Positions 1-9,892 of a stretch of DNA of 64,000 bases are shown piece after piece. The stretch lies in contig NC_064619.1 of NCBI RefSeq assembly GCF_023898315.1, forward strand, positions 483,517,376-483,581,375, in the 5' to 3' direction. The position numbers and the translations under genes are program-made. Origin of the DNA: Schistocerca nitens (lineage: Eukaryota; Arthropoda; Insecta; Orthoptera; Acrididae). A model generated the notes under the pieces. That model was not told the origin of the DNA. It worked only from the letters and a program-made list of their open reading frames with translations, and made no database searches. Each line of letters begins with the position of its first letter. The stretch's first letter is position 1.

Positions 1-1
1 T

Positions 2-48
<47 letters not shown>

Positions 49-92
49 GTCTTAGCCTACGTTAGCTTAAGTTACATTAAGTAGTGTGTAAG
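1..92 (+). repeat. (TG)n microsatellite followed by a SINE tail fragment
   Basis: A TG dinucleotide run fills about the first 48 bases. It continues into about 45 bases that match the 3' body of the tRNA-derived SINEs seen elsewhere here (the gtgtgtaagcc part of the family B tail). The head of the SINE lies outside the window. The TG run is probably an expansion of the short TG stretch inside that SINE. Confidence 0.6.
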
Positions 93-424
93 CCAGTTTG
101 GTCTCATAGAAACTTACAACAAATTTCCGAATTTTCCTTGTATTGGATACTACAACAGAAGTCTGATTGGTCACATGTTGCCAAATAATGGAATATAAGT
201 GAAATATAATGAAATATAAATATGAAGAAATACCCATCAGAATGCTATCATACATATTTACACTTACATACTTCAGAATTTTCACTCCATATTCTCACGG
301 GTCAGTAAAGGAAAGAAAGGTTTCGTATGAACGGTACTTACAACCATGTTTACGATATATGTATATGTATCTAAAGATAATATCATGAGAAGTAGTTTAA
401 TTGTGGCTAATACTTAATTCTGGT

Positions 425-750
425 AACGGCCTTGCCGCAGTGGATACACCGGTTCCCATGAGATCACCGAAGTTAAGCGCTGTTGGTCGTGGTCGGCACT
501 TGGATGGGTGACCATCCAGGCCGCCATGCACTCTTGCCACTTTCCGGGGTCCACTCTGTCTCGTGATGCCAATTGAGGAGCTACTCGATCGAACAGTAGC
601 GGCTTCGGTCAAGAATACCATCATAACGACCGGGAGAGCTACGTGCTGACGCCACGCCCCTCCTATCCGCATCCTCCACTGCGGATGACACCGCGGTCGG
701 ATGGTCCCGGTAGGCCATTCGTGGCCTGAAGACGGAGTGCTTTTTTTTTA
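425..750 (+). mobile_element. 5S rRNA-derived SINE (SINE3 type)
   Basis: The first ~115 bases resemble 5S rRNA: the gatcaccgaagttaagcgct block (box A region) and the cttggatgggtgaccatcc block (box C region) are in the right order and spacing for the internal pol III promoter. A ~200 base body unrelated to 5S rRNA follows and ends in a T-rich run at about 741-750. A real 5S gene would stop near 120 bases, so this is a 5S-headed SINE rather than an rRNA gene. No clear target-site duplication was found. Confidence 0.8.
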
Positions 751-932
751 AATACTTGCTTTATTACAAGAATGACAAGGTCTTGCTTAAAAACAGGAAA
801 AGCCAGCCAAACTATTAAAGGACAGAAACTGATAAATAACAGCTTAAAAATTTAAATAATTTTAAAAAGTCAGCACCTTTCAATAACTGATATCTCACTA
901 AAAAGTTTAGATCATGGATTAAACACAGTGTA

Positions 933-2292
933 CACTGATACGTGAAAACATAATGGCCACTGCCCACCACGACTTTGGATGCCACCTTGTGACATTGCGG
1001 GCACGTCACGCGGTAACAATAGTATGTAAGCGCAGTGAACATGGACGCGGGATCACCCAAGCGAAAATATGGGCTGCAGATGGGTTAATCCATTCAGATA
1101 AGCGACTTTTATAAAGGGCAGATTATTATTACGCAAAGTCTGTGAACGCATGTTCAAATTTGTGTGATTTCCTAAGGGACCAAATTGCATAGGTCATCGA
1201 TCCCTAGACTTACACACTACTTTAACTACGTTAAACTAACTTATGCTAAGAACAACACACATACCCATGCCCGAGGGAGGACTCGAACCTCCGGTGGGAG
1301 TGGCCGGCCTGTCAACGAGCTTCTTGAAAACAGCGAAGCTGGTCGAATGTTCGCGTGCTATAGTCGTGGGTATCTACGGAAAGAGGTGGAAAGACAGTGA
1401 AACTACCACTAGGCGCTGAATGCTTGGGCGTCCACGACTTTTAGCAGAAGGTGGGGTTCGGAGGCTTGTCAGCTCTGTAAATTAGGATAGATGGTGATCT
1501 GTGACATCTCTGCTGCAAGAGCACAATGCTGGTGCACGCACAAGTGTTTCGAACCACAAGGTTCATCGTACATTGTTGAACATGGATCTCCGCTGCCGAT
1601 GACCCCCTACATTTTCAGCTGTTCACCCAACGTCCCAACGATGGCAATGGGCACGGGACCATTGGGATTCGACCATCTAGCAATGGAAACGTGTCGGCTA
1701 TTCGACTCAATCACATTGTTGCTGGACTAGGTCGATGGTCGTCTCCACAAACTCCATCATCGAGGTGAACGGCGGCTCAAAATGTGTAGCACGCCACGGA
1801 CGCAGGCAAGTGGGAGCAGTATTATTCTATGGGAGACATTCCCCTGCGCTTGCGTAGGACCTGTGGTAGTAACCGGAGACACGCTGACAGCTGCGAACCA
1901 CCTGCATCCCTTCATGCTTGATGTCTTCCCCGATGGTGATGCCATCTTTCAGCAGTATAATTGTCCGTGTCTCAGAGCCACAACCGTACTGCAGTTGTTT
2001 GAGGAACTTTATAGTGAACCCACGTCGATGTCTCCGCGACCAAATTTGCCTGACGTAAATCCTATGGAAACCATCTGGATCGCTATCGGGCGCCATCATC
2101 GCGTGAGCAAATCGGTGGCCCGTTATTTAAGGGAATTACACGACCTGTGCGTAGACATATAAAGCCACAAAGCTCTACAAATCTACCAACAAACTGTCGG
2201 ATCCCTAACACGCAGAATCAGTGACGTATATAGTTCGAAAAATGGACAAACAAGCTGTTACGGAGGTGCTTATAATGTTTTGCTCATCAGTG
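933..2292 (+). mobile_element. Degraded Tc1-like transposon with SINE insertion
   Basis: Both ends are visible: cactgatacgtgaaaacat at the left and its diverged inverse at the right, each next to TA. Transposase remains are readable in pieces. Residues AAGAQCW..VEHGSPLP lie at 1500-1600, and 1782-2162 carries the C-terminal half with IFQQYNCPCLRA in place of the usual QQDNxPxH, so the second catalytic Asp is now Tyr. The third-acid region LPDVNPMETIW follows. There are frameshifts and stops throughout, and a SINE sits at about 1155-1310. It cannot encode an active enzyme. Confidence 0.8.
1155..1310 (-). mobile_element. tRNA-derived SINE, family B, 5'-truncated
   Basis: Read on the minus strand it has box B-like ggaggttcgagtcctccctc, then cgggcatgggtatgtgtgttg, then the tail ending in ggtcccttaggaaatcacac. 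The tRNA-like head is incomplete. It splits the 5' part of the Tc1 copy. The flanks tgtgaacgcatgtt and tgtcaacgagctt look like a diverged target-site duplication. Confidence 0.75.
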
Positions 2293-2396
2293 TATAGTAA
2301 ATTATGTGAAAATATTTGAACTGGTTAAAATTCAAGTATTAGGTACATGAATCGCATCTCAAGTCAAAATTGTTGATGTAGACTACAAATGTCATG

Positions 2397-2870
2397 GTAC
2401 CGTCGATTACCGTCGCAGGTGCCATGGAAGCCCATCTGAGTGTCCCCAAGGCATAATATTGCTCCCGCTAGCCTTCATTCGTGGTGCTGTGCATGTTTCG
2501 AGTAGGTGTTCATCTGGTTGACGGACACTACCGTAGACCTGGTGTAACAAGAAACGAGAATCGTCTACCCACGCGACACTTCCTGACTGACTGAAGGTAC
2601 AATATCGATGATCCTGCGGCTACTGTAATTATAATTGACGATGTCGTCATGGGAACAAGCTGAACGTTGCGCTCCGAATCACGCTTACTCACACCACCAT
2701 TGTACTCTGTAGCCAGATATGCCTATTCCGCTGCATAGATCGGACAAGTCTCTGACCACCATCTCCTGTACGGATGCGTTGACGTCAGATACTTGTCGTC
2801 TACACGTGGTTTCACCGTTCTTCTGTCATTTTCCAAATACATGACTGTAGCATGTGAACAGTTCACTACA
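2397..2870 (-). mobile_element. Tc1-like fragment, same family as 933-2292, inverted
   Basis: On the minus strand this stretch reads as the middle of the same Tc1 family that lies just upstream. The gcataatattgctccc block is the counterpart of gggagcagtattattctat at 1811-1829 on the plus strand. Both ends of the element are missing. With the upstream copy it forms an inverted pair of relatives about 100 bases apart. Confidence 0.6.
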
Positions 2871-2884
2871 TTTTTCTGGTGATC

Positions 2885-3420
2885 AAACAGGGCGTGGACA
2901 CCCTTTCGCTACTGAAGCGTCGATATTAACCGAGGAGTTGTACCCCACTCATCGAGCTATTCTTTACATAGGCGACTTACAAGTCGATTAGGTCCTAGTA
3001 TCAACTGACTCGATAAGTGCCCTACAGTCTCTTACGACGGCAGCCGAAGGAAAAGCTGTTAATCCTTTGGCACACGTTATACTCCGAAGTTTCAATCGAG
3101 CAAAGGAGCTGCATTAGCAGGTTCAGCGGGACATGTTGGGACTAGCGGCAAAGAACGTGCAGACCAGCTAGCGAAAATCGTGCACTGACTACTTCACATC
3201 GACATACCGCTACCGTACAGTGATCTTCATAGTACACTAGTCAGCCTAGCAGAAACGGAAGGGGCGAAGTTACTGGACATAGACCATAACAACAAAGGCA
3301 TGCTGTACTGGGCAATTCAGCAACGGGTTCCACGCCAGCCTCTGTTTCTCAACTTCTTCTCACAAAAATAGGAGTTGTTATTCTTAACAGATTAAGAGTA
3401 GATCGGATGAATATCCATAA
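2885..3420 (+). pseudogene. LINE remnant: RNase H-like domain
   Basis: Frames here give VSTDSISALQSL from 2998 and, in another frame, GHVGTSGKERADQLAK from 3129. These match the DSxSALxxL and HxGxxGNExADxLAK motifs of the RNase H domain that follows reverse transcriptase in I/jockey-type non-LTR retrotransposons. A later stretch near 3372-3410 reads VVILNRLRVDRMNIHK, typical of the post-RNase H region. At least one frameshift separates the motifs. No RT is found upstream, so this is a short internal fragment. Confidence 0.6.
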
Positions 3421-4950
3421 AACATGATTTTTTCTTCCTGGGGGACCACAGTCAAACAGAAGTTTTGGGAAGAAATTTCCGCCAATTTATTTAATTGTTC
3501 ATTTATTGTACATAGTCATGATTTCGGTATTGTAGCCAATCTGCAGTAAATTTTGAAATGTTGAAACATGAGTGACTTGGCTGTGACATGTCATCGTAGA
3601 AAATACATGTTTCTGATCTTACAGACCAGTGGTCATATTACAAGATACGAGTACACATCCAGAATATAAAATAAAGTTGACATTGTGCACCATGAGAAAC
3701 CATTAACATACAGTGTGACGTATTTAGCAACTAAGACTTTCCTGTGACCTGTATATATCACTTCTTTTTATTAACAGTCAAATGGTGGAAATTTCTTACA
3801 AAATAAATACTTTAAAAAGTTAATTCTCTCTTCAAGTTGCGATAACCACATCGCTGACGAAGACATTGTAGACACATTCCTAATATGTGATAAATACCGT
3901 CGTCCAAAAACAATTACATTCCACAATATTTTAAATATGAACAACTATTTTTCACTTCGAGTTTCCCTTAGTTCCATGCTTAGGTTCGCTGCCAAATATT
4001 TGCTGTCTTATTGGCTTTTCTAAATGGGAAATTTAAAATTTGTGCAATTCTAATGTTTCATTACGTATGTACATAATCTAACTTTGTATTAAAATTTCGT
4101 GGTTTTTATTATAAAGGTGAAGTCAGATTAACGCACTTTCGTTTAATTATATTTTATATTTTGTAATGAAATCAGACATATGTCGTGTTAGTATCATTAT
4201 GTGCAATAATTGTATCTAGTGAAAGAGACTCCACATGAAAAAACAAAAGAAAAGGCAATGACAGTTGCCGTTTCCGAGAGGATCGTCCCCAGGCGCTGTC
4301 TAAAAAGCAGCCAGCAAAGATGTTCCTTGTGTAACCTCTATCGGTTCGCCGGACTACAGTGCGATTAAAGGAAAACAGACAGCCTGAAAAGTAAAACTGA
4401 AGTTTGCCTTCTTACGTAGCTGTGATGCACATTGTTTTGGTCTTAAGCTATTAGTTTTCTGAGATTCTACTAGCCTGTGATAGTTATGACGTTATGATTT
4501 ATCAACACGTCGCACCACATATTTCAGAAGCACGTAGATGTCGGTGAATTCGTTATATTAATCAACATCCGGTACTGGTTTTCGCTTTATGTGAACATCA
4601 AAACATACAAAGTGAACAGTTCCTCACATTCGATTATCCTTCTTCTTCACAGGATGACCGCAGCACATGCCAAATGATACGGAAGAACTTCCATTCTATG
4701 TGTACTTTGGTTAAATATTTCTGCATTGCCATTATAACCTCAAGATGGTGTTTATGTCCAGAAAAATGTTACTTGACCGAAAAAATTGAGTAGTCAAACT
4801 TTTTGACTGTTAGCGGTCTCTGAAAAATCTAGTCATATTTCTGAAGTAGCCACGATTGACTGCACAGTCGGTATAGCTTTCAGCCGTTCAGACTAATGTA
4901 GCATATCGTCTACTATGTGGTTAGTTATGTTGCCTGAGTGTATATGCATG
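3421..4950. other. Unassigned AT-rich stretch
   Basis: I see no reading frame of note, no SINE boxes, no terminal repeats and no tandem array in these 1.5 kb. It may be old intergenic DNA or repeats decayed beyond recognition by eye. Confidence 0.5.
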
Positions 4951-5503
4951 TACAGCGGGTAGATAAAAATGTGGAAACACCAAACACACAATACATTAGA
5001 CAATCGGTGTAGGAAAACCGTTGGCATTCAGAACAGCTTAGAGACGTGTCGGAATGGATAAACATAGGTCCTGTATTATTTTGAAGGGAATCATATACCA
5101 TTCTGGGTGTAAAATACTGGCAAATTTAGGTAATGACGATGCAATGTGGATAGCTGTCACGGAACCTCCTTTCCAAAGCAAACCACGGAGAGTGGATTAC
5201 ACTGAGATCTAGTAAATGTAATGGCCAGGCGAGATGCGACGATTCATCCTCATGCTCACAAAACCAGTCCTGGACGATGCGCGGTGTGAGAACAACGGTT
5301 TTGTCGTCATGGAACACGGTATCTCCGTAGGGGAACATACATCGTACCACGGAATGAAGCTGATCAGCCAAAATGGTCCCATAATCCTTGGCAGCAATGC
5401 GTCCTAATACAGCAACCATCGGATCCGGGGAATATCACGTTATGTCTGCCAGAATCATCATCGAACTGCGCCATCTTTCCCTCTTTGGATGGAACCTCAG
5501 TGT

Positions 5504-5555
<52 letters not shown>

Positions 5556-6304
5556 CCTAAGGGACTAAACTGCTAAGGTCATCGGTCAGTAGACTTACAC
5601 ACAAACAAACTTATGCTAAGAACGACACACACAGCCATGTCCAAGGGAGGACTCGTACCTCCGGCGGGAGGGGCCGCACAATCCGTGACAAGGCGTCTCA
5701 AACCACGCTACCACTCCGAGCGGTGACGGAAACTTAGTCAGAAGATACAAACATTATGCAACAAGACTCATTCTACGAAATGACTTTCTCCCGTTGCTCC
5801 ACAGTCCAGCTTTTATGGCTTCCCCACCACCTTCCACGGTTACGGGCATTTGCATCCCTGATGAGTGGTTTTGAAATATCAGCTCACCCTGCAGTTCCCA
5901 GCTGATGGAGCTCCTTTCATGTTGTTTTGGTTCTGTTACGTTTCGCGACTGAACATTCAGTTTTGCATAGCCTTTCGCAGCTGTTTGTCCACTTTCCCTG
6001 TATGCGGTATAAATCTTAGATACGGTGCCTCTCTAAACACCGAACACTTCGGCTGCCTTGGTTACGGAAACATCTACGGCACGATGTCCAACAAATTGCA
6101 CACGTTCGAATTCAGTTACCTCCGACATAATACAGTGACAACAATACAGAGCACTTTATATCCACTGACATTTGCAATGTATTGAGGATATTACACAGGT
6201 GCCGTTTGTGGTAAAATACAACAGGGCAACGAGCAGGCTTGGATAGCATATGTTGGAGCATGCATTTCTCACGGTACTTCCTTATTTCTGCCCAACCCCT
6301 GTAT
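4951..6304 (-). mobile_element. Tc1-like transposon remnant with SINE insertion
   Basis: The ends tacagcgggtagataaaaat and, inverted, tacaggggttgggcagaaat define an element flanked by TA. On the minus strand the N-terminal helix-turn-helix is at about 6130-5870 (FERVQFVGHRAVDVSVTKAAEVFGV). The C-terminal catalytic part is at 5419-5126, with VFHDDKTVV where QQDNAPxH is expected and IVQDWFCEHEDE after it. The last acidic residue region is degraded. A family B SINE at 5505-5726 splits the gene. The copy at 58254 is a relative with the same end sequence. Inactive. Confidence 0.8.
5505..5726 (-). mobile_element. tRNA-derived SINE, family B, with (GT)n tail
   Basis: Minus-strand order: head with box A-like gctcggagtggtagcgtgg, box B-like ggaggtacgagtcctccc, body, tail ggtcatcggt/gtcccttaggtatac, then a GT/CA dinucleotide run at 5505-5552 that is the 3' tail of the SINE. 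It lies inside the Tc1 element at 4951-6304. Confidence 0.8.
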
Positions 6305-6767
6305 CTAGGATGGCGTCACTCCGCAATGGCCGACACCTAACGAGAGGGAGCTGGCCAGAAGTGCAACAGCTGTATTAATTTTCGTGTATATTGATCAGAT
6401 CGGCAGAAGCGTGAATACTTCCGCACAAAATCTAACGACATTGGCTGCTATATATTAGTTGGTGGATAAGTCAGTAGCGTTTCTGTTTTGGATGTTAATA
6501 TTCGCTTTGTTATCGGTTTATTTATCGATTGTCACATTTCTCTCGTCAGTTGTTGCTATTTGAGTTTACAAATTGTCATTTTGTCATTTGGAGATAGTGA
6601 GTGGAGGTGTGGACGCAATAAAATGGAGTTCCAACTGGAGACATCTTAACATTTCCGATGTATTTCTCTGCGTGAGTACAGTAGGGAGGTGACAGTAAAG
6701 GCAGTAAAGGCAGCCAGAAACATATGCGCCGTATATGGGTTAATGCCATTGGACAAAGCACGGCAAG

Positions 6768-6954
6768 GGCCGGCCGCGGTGGCCGAGCGGTTCTAGGCGC
6801 ATCAGTGCGGAACCGCGTGACTGCTACGGTCGCAGGTTCGAATCCCGCCTCGGGCATGGACGTGTGTGATGTCCTTAGGTTGGTTAGGTTTAATTAGTTC
6901 TACGTTCTAGGGGACTGATGACCTCAGATGTTAAGTCCCATAGTGCTCAGAGCC
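6768..6954 (+). mobile_element. tRNA-derived SINE, family A
   Basis: The head has box A tggccgagcgg and a perfect box B ggttcgaatcc, resembling a class II (Leu/Ser-like) tRNA. The tail ends tcccatagtgctcagagcca. It is flanked by a 13 bp duplication with one mismatch (6755-6767 and 6955-6967, core acggcaag) and lies inside the mariner transposase. Confidence 0.9.
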
Positions 6955-7786
6955 AAAGAACGGCAAGAAAATGGTTTTGCATTCTGAGGAGGATCGTTTC
7001 GACATTAGAGCGTCTCCACCTTCATTAAGACTTTCACGGTTTGACGAAGATCGTTTAAAGGCATTAATTTACAATGATCCAGGTCGGTATGCACGAGAAC
7101 TGGCAAGTGTTACGAATTGTGATAATTGCACCATCCTGCGGTTTTTGCATATAACGTGGAATGTTAATAAGTTGCTTGATTTGGTTCAGTATGCCCTAAG
7201 CCTAAATCAGAGATATCAGGTGCAGGCCACAAGTGCATCTACGACTGTTCGTCATCAATTGCCCCGTGAACAATTCCAACCGTTCTATTCCATATCGTTA
7301 CTGGTGACGCGAAATGTTGTTTTTATGCTAAAGAAAGGAACAGAAAAGAATGACTGAGCTCGCTCAAAACAGCAAACCACACACAGAGACCTGCGCGCGT
7401 CCATGATAGGTAATATTGGAACAGCGACGGTGTAGCGTACTACGAATTGTACCCATCACTGCTCACATTTGTGTCGGACGGAATCAAAGAACAACGATCA
7501 AAAACACTGCGTGAAGTGATGCTACTCCACGATAACGCCCGCCCGTATTCTGATAAACTGAGAAAATACAGTATACAGGAGTTGGGTTGGGCACCCACCT
7601 TATTCACCTGATCGCGCGCCCTCAGTTTTTTACCTTTCCCACTCTCTTTCGAACACCCTTCAAGCAACTACGTTCCTGGATGTAAATTGCTCCCAACATG
7701 GCTTGAAAAGTTATTCGCCTCTTCATTTGCGAAATCGAAAAACTGCCCTAATATTGGCTGACTGTTGCAAATAGGAAAGAAATATA

Positions 7787-9162
7787 CAGTACTGGCCATT
7801 AACATTTCTACACCAAGAAGAAATGCAGATGATAAACGGGTATTCATTGGACAAATATATTATACTAGAACTGACATGTGATTACATTTTATGAAATTTG
7901 AGTGCATAGTTCCTGAGAAATCAGTACCCAGAACAACAACCTCTGGTCGTAATAGCGGCCTTGATACGCCTGGGCATTGAGCCAAACCGAGCTTGGATGG
8001 CGTGTACAGGTACAGTTGCCCATGCAGCTTCAACACGATACCACAGTTCATCAAGAGTAGTGACTGGCGTATTGTGACGAGCCAGTTGCTCGGCCACCAT
8101 TGACCAGACGTATTCAATTGGTGAGAGATCTGGAGAATGTGCTGGCCAGCGCAGCAGTCGAACATTTTCTGTATCCAGAAAGGCTCGTACAGGTCCTGCA
8201 ACATGCGGTCGTGTATTATCCTCCTGAAATGTAGGGCTTCGCATGGATCGAATGAAGGGTAGAGCCACGGATGGTAACAAATCTGAAATGTAGCGTCCAC
8301 TGTTCAAAATGCCGTCAATGCGAACAAGAGGTGACCGAGACGTGTAATCAATGGCACCCCATACGATCACGCCGGGTGAAACGCCAGTATGGCGATGACG
8401 AATACACGCTTCCAATGTGCGTTCACCGCGATGTCGCCAAACACGGATGCGACCATCATGATGCTGTAAACAGATCCTGGATTCATCCGAAAATATGGCG
8501 TTTGGCATTCGTGCACCCAGGTTCGTCGTTGAGTGCACCATCGCAGGCGCTCCTGTCTGTGATGCAGCTTCAAGGGTAACCACAGCCATGGTCTCCGAGA
8601 TGATAGTCCATCCTGCTGCAAAAGTCATCGAACTGTTCGTGCAGATGGTTATTGTCTTGCAAACGTCCCCATCTGTTGACTCAGGGATCGAGACGTGGCT
8701 GCACGATCCATTATAGCCATGCGGATAAGATGCTTGTCATCACGACTGCTAGTGATACGAGGCCGTTGGGATCGAGCATGGCGTTCCGTATTACCCTCCT
8801 GAACCCACAAATTCCATTGGATCTCGACCAACGCGAGCAGCAATGTCGCGATACGATAAACTGCAATCGCGATAGGCTACAATCCGACCATCATCAAAGT
8901 CGGAAACGTGATGGTACGCATTTCTCCTCCTTACACGAGGCATCACAGCAACGTTTCACTAGGCAACGCCGGTCAACTACTGTTTGTGTATGGAAGCTTT
9001 CCTCACGTCAGCAAGTTTTCGGTGTCGCCACCGGCGCCAACCTTGTGTGAATGCTCTGAAAAGCTAAACATTTGAATATCACAGCATCTTCTTCCTGTGG
9101 GTTAAATTTCGCATCTGTAGCACGTCATCTTCGTGGTGTAGCAATTGTAATGGCCAGTAGTG
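7787..9162 (-). mobile_element. Tc1-like transposon (DD34E family), complete ends
   Basis: Both terminal inverted repeats are present (cagtactggccatt at left, aatggccagtagtg at right) and TA flanks each side. It is inserted in the mariner at 6455-9252, so it is younger than that copy. Relatives lie at 17382-18731 and 54103-54921, all on the minus strand. The length of 1.38 kb is that of a full Tc1-type element. Confidence 0.9.
7921..8943 (-). pseudogene. Tc1-like transposase, disrupted
   Basis: The start codon is probably at 8943, giving MPRVRRRNAYHH. The DNA-binding half contains a small deletion in the helix-turn-helix region (after VGRDPM) and a stop near 8649. The catalytic half is open from 8628 to 7921: IFSDESR holds the first Asp, FQEDNTRPH the second, and SPDLSPIEYVW the Glu, with 34 residues between the last two, so the family is DD34E. 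The product would be a cut-and-paste transposase of about 340 residues if intact. One Gln of the QQDN motif is now Glu. It is not functional as it stands. Confidence 0.85.
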
Positions 9163-9379
9163 TATTATTGATAACTAAATCTCTGTTATGTGTATCTGTT
9201 GTGTTTATTAAACTTAAGGAGAAAACGCTACGAACTTATGCAGCAACCTAGTTAATGGAGGGCCACGATATTCAGCTAACGTAATACTGCTATTGAGTTT
9301 ATTGTGTATTAAGAGACATGGATAGCAGGCTCTACCCAAGTGATGCTTCAGAGGTCCCTCCCTGGAGGCTGGTGAGGTA

Positions 9380-9800
9380 ACCTATCTCCTTGCACTTAAC
9401 CGTTGCTGCACTGCACGCAAGGCGCGATAGGAATCCACTAAAGCGGCAAGGGGCCGCGAGCCGGCACGCGGAAAGACAGCGCCGCCCATTAAGGAGTGGA
9501 CGCGGGCGCACCTCGCGGAAGGGTCAGGCCGGCGCCAGCGGTGACGTCACCGCCGCCGCGGCTGCACCAGCCGCGCTGCACCGGCGCCGCGTCCGACAGC
9601 AACTGCAGAGGCGCCGGCCATCGCTGCGCCGCGCTGGGTGACGGGCCGCTGGACGAGCGAGGGCCCGCTATAAATACTGCTGCCTCAGACGCCGCCTGAT
9701 AGGCCTCGTTCCCGCAATTAGCGCCGTTCGGATCGACACAGCGAGAATTACGCCGCTTTCCCAGGGCGCCCGCCCGCTCTCTAAATGGGTCGACTCCATA
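9380..9800 (+). promoter_or_regulatory. CpG-rich segment with TATA box and CRE-like site
   Basis: This block is far richer in CG dinucleotides than its surroundings. It contains a palindromic CRE-like gtgacgtcac at 9540-9549, GC-box-like runs, and TATAAATA at 9669-9676 followed by actgctgcctcag. That order (activator site, TATA, initiator) fits an RNA polymerase II promoter reading to the right. No credible coding exon follows: a LINE starts about 200 bases downstream. It could be a host promoter, the edge of a first exon, or a promoter-bearing repeat. Confidence 0.4.
9669..9676 (+). promoter_or_regulatory. TATA box candidate
   Basis: TATAAATA set in GC-rich DNA. A related core, tataaatactg, occurs on the minus strand at about 31595-31606 in another CpG-rich block. 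Confidence 0.4.
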
Positions 9801-9892
9801 AGACGCTTTCACGTCGCCCGATGCTGGTGGCACACGCTTCGTAGGCGAAGATTAGTGTTACACAGAGGTACACTGTTCGAAGGAGGTAGTAT

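Larger units (their letters stand above)
6455..9252 (+). mobile_element. Mariner element, broken by a SINE and a whole Tc1 element
   Basis: Left end ttagttggtggataagtcag and right end (inverted at 9222-9252) with ctaggttgctgcataagttc are the inverted repeats of a SETMAR-type mariner, next to TA. Readable transposase pieces include KAARNICAVYG near 6700, FDEDRLKALI at 7040-7075, LLHDNARPYS at about 7530-7560, and the remains of HxPYSPDxAPS near 7600. The piece from 7787 to 9162 is a separate Tc1 insertion, and 6768-6954 is a SINE. Without these the mariner is about 1.25 kb, the normal size for the family. Stops and frameshifts make it a dead copy. Confidence 0.85.

Noticed and set aside
425..540. 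A 5S rRNA gene
   Set aside because: The 5S-like part is diverged and continues without termination into a non-5S body ending in a T run; it is a SINE head.
5865..6185. A plus-strand protein of 106 residues
   Set aside because: It is antisense to the helix-turn-helix end of the Tc1 transposase read on the minus strand.
7440..7667. A minus-strand protein of 75 residues
   Set aside because: It is the antisense of the mariner catalytic region readable on the plus strand.
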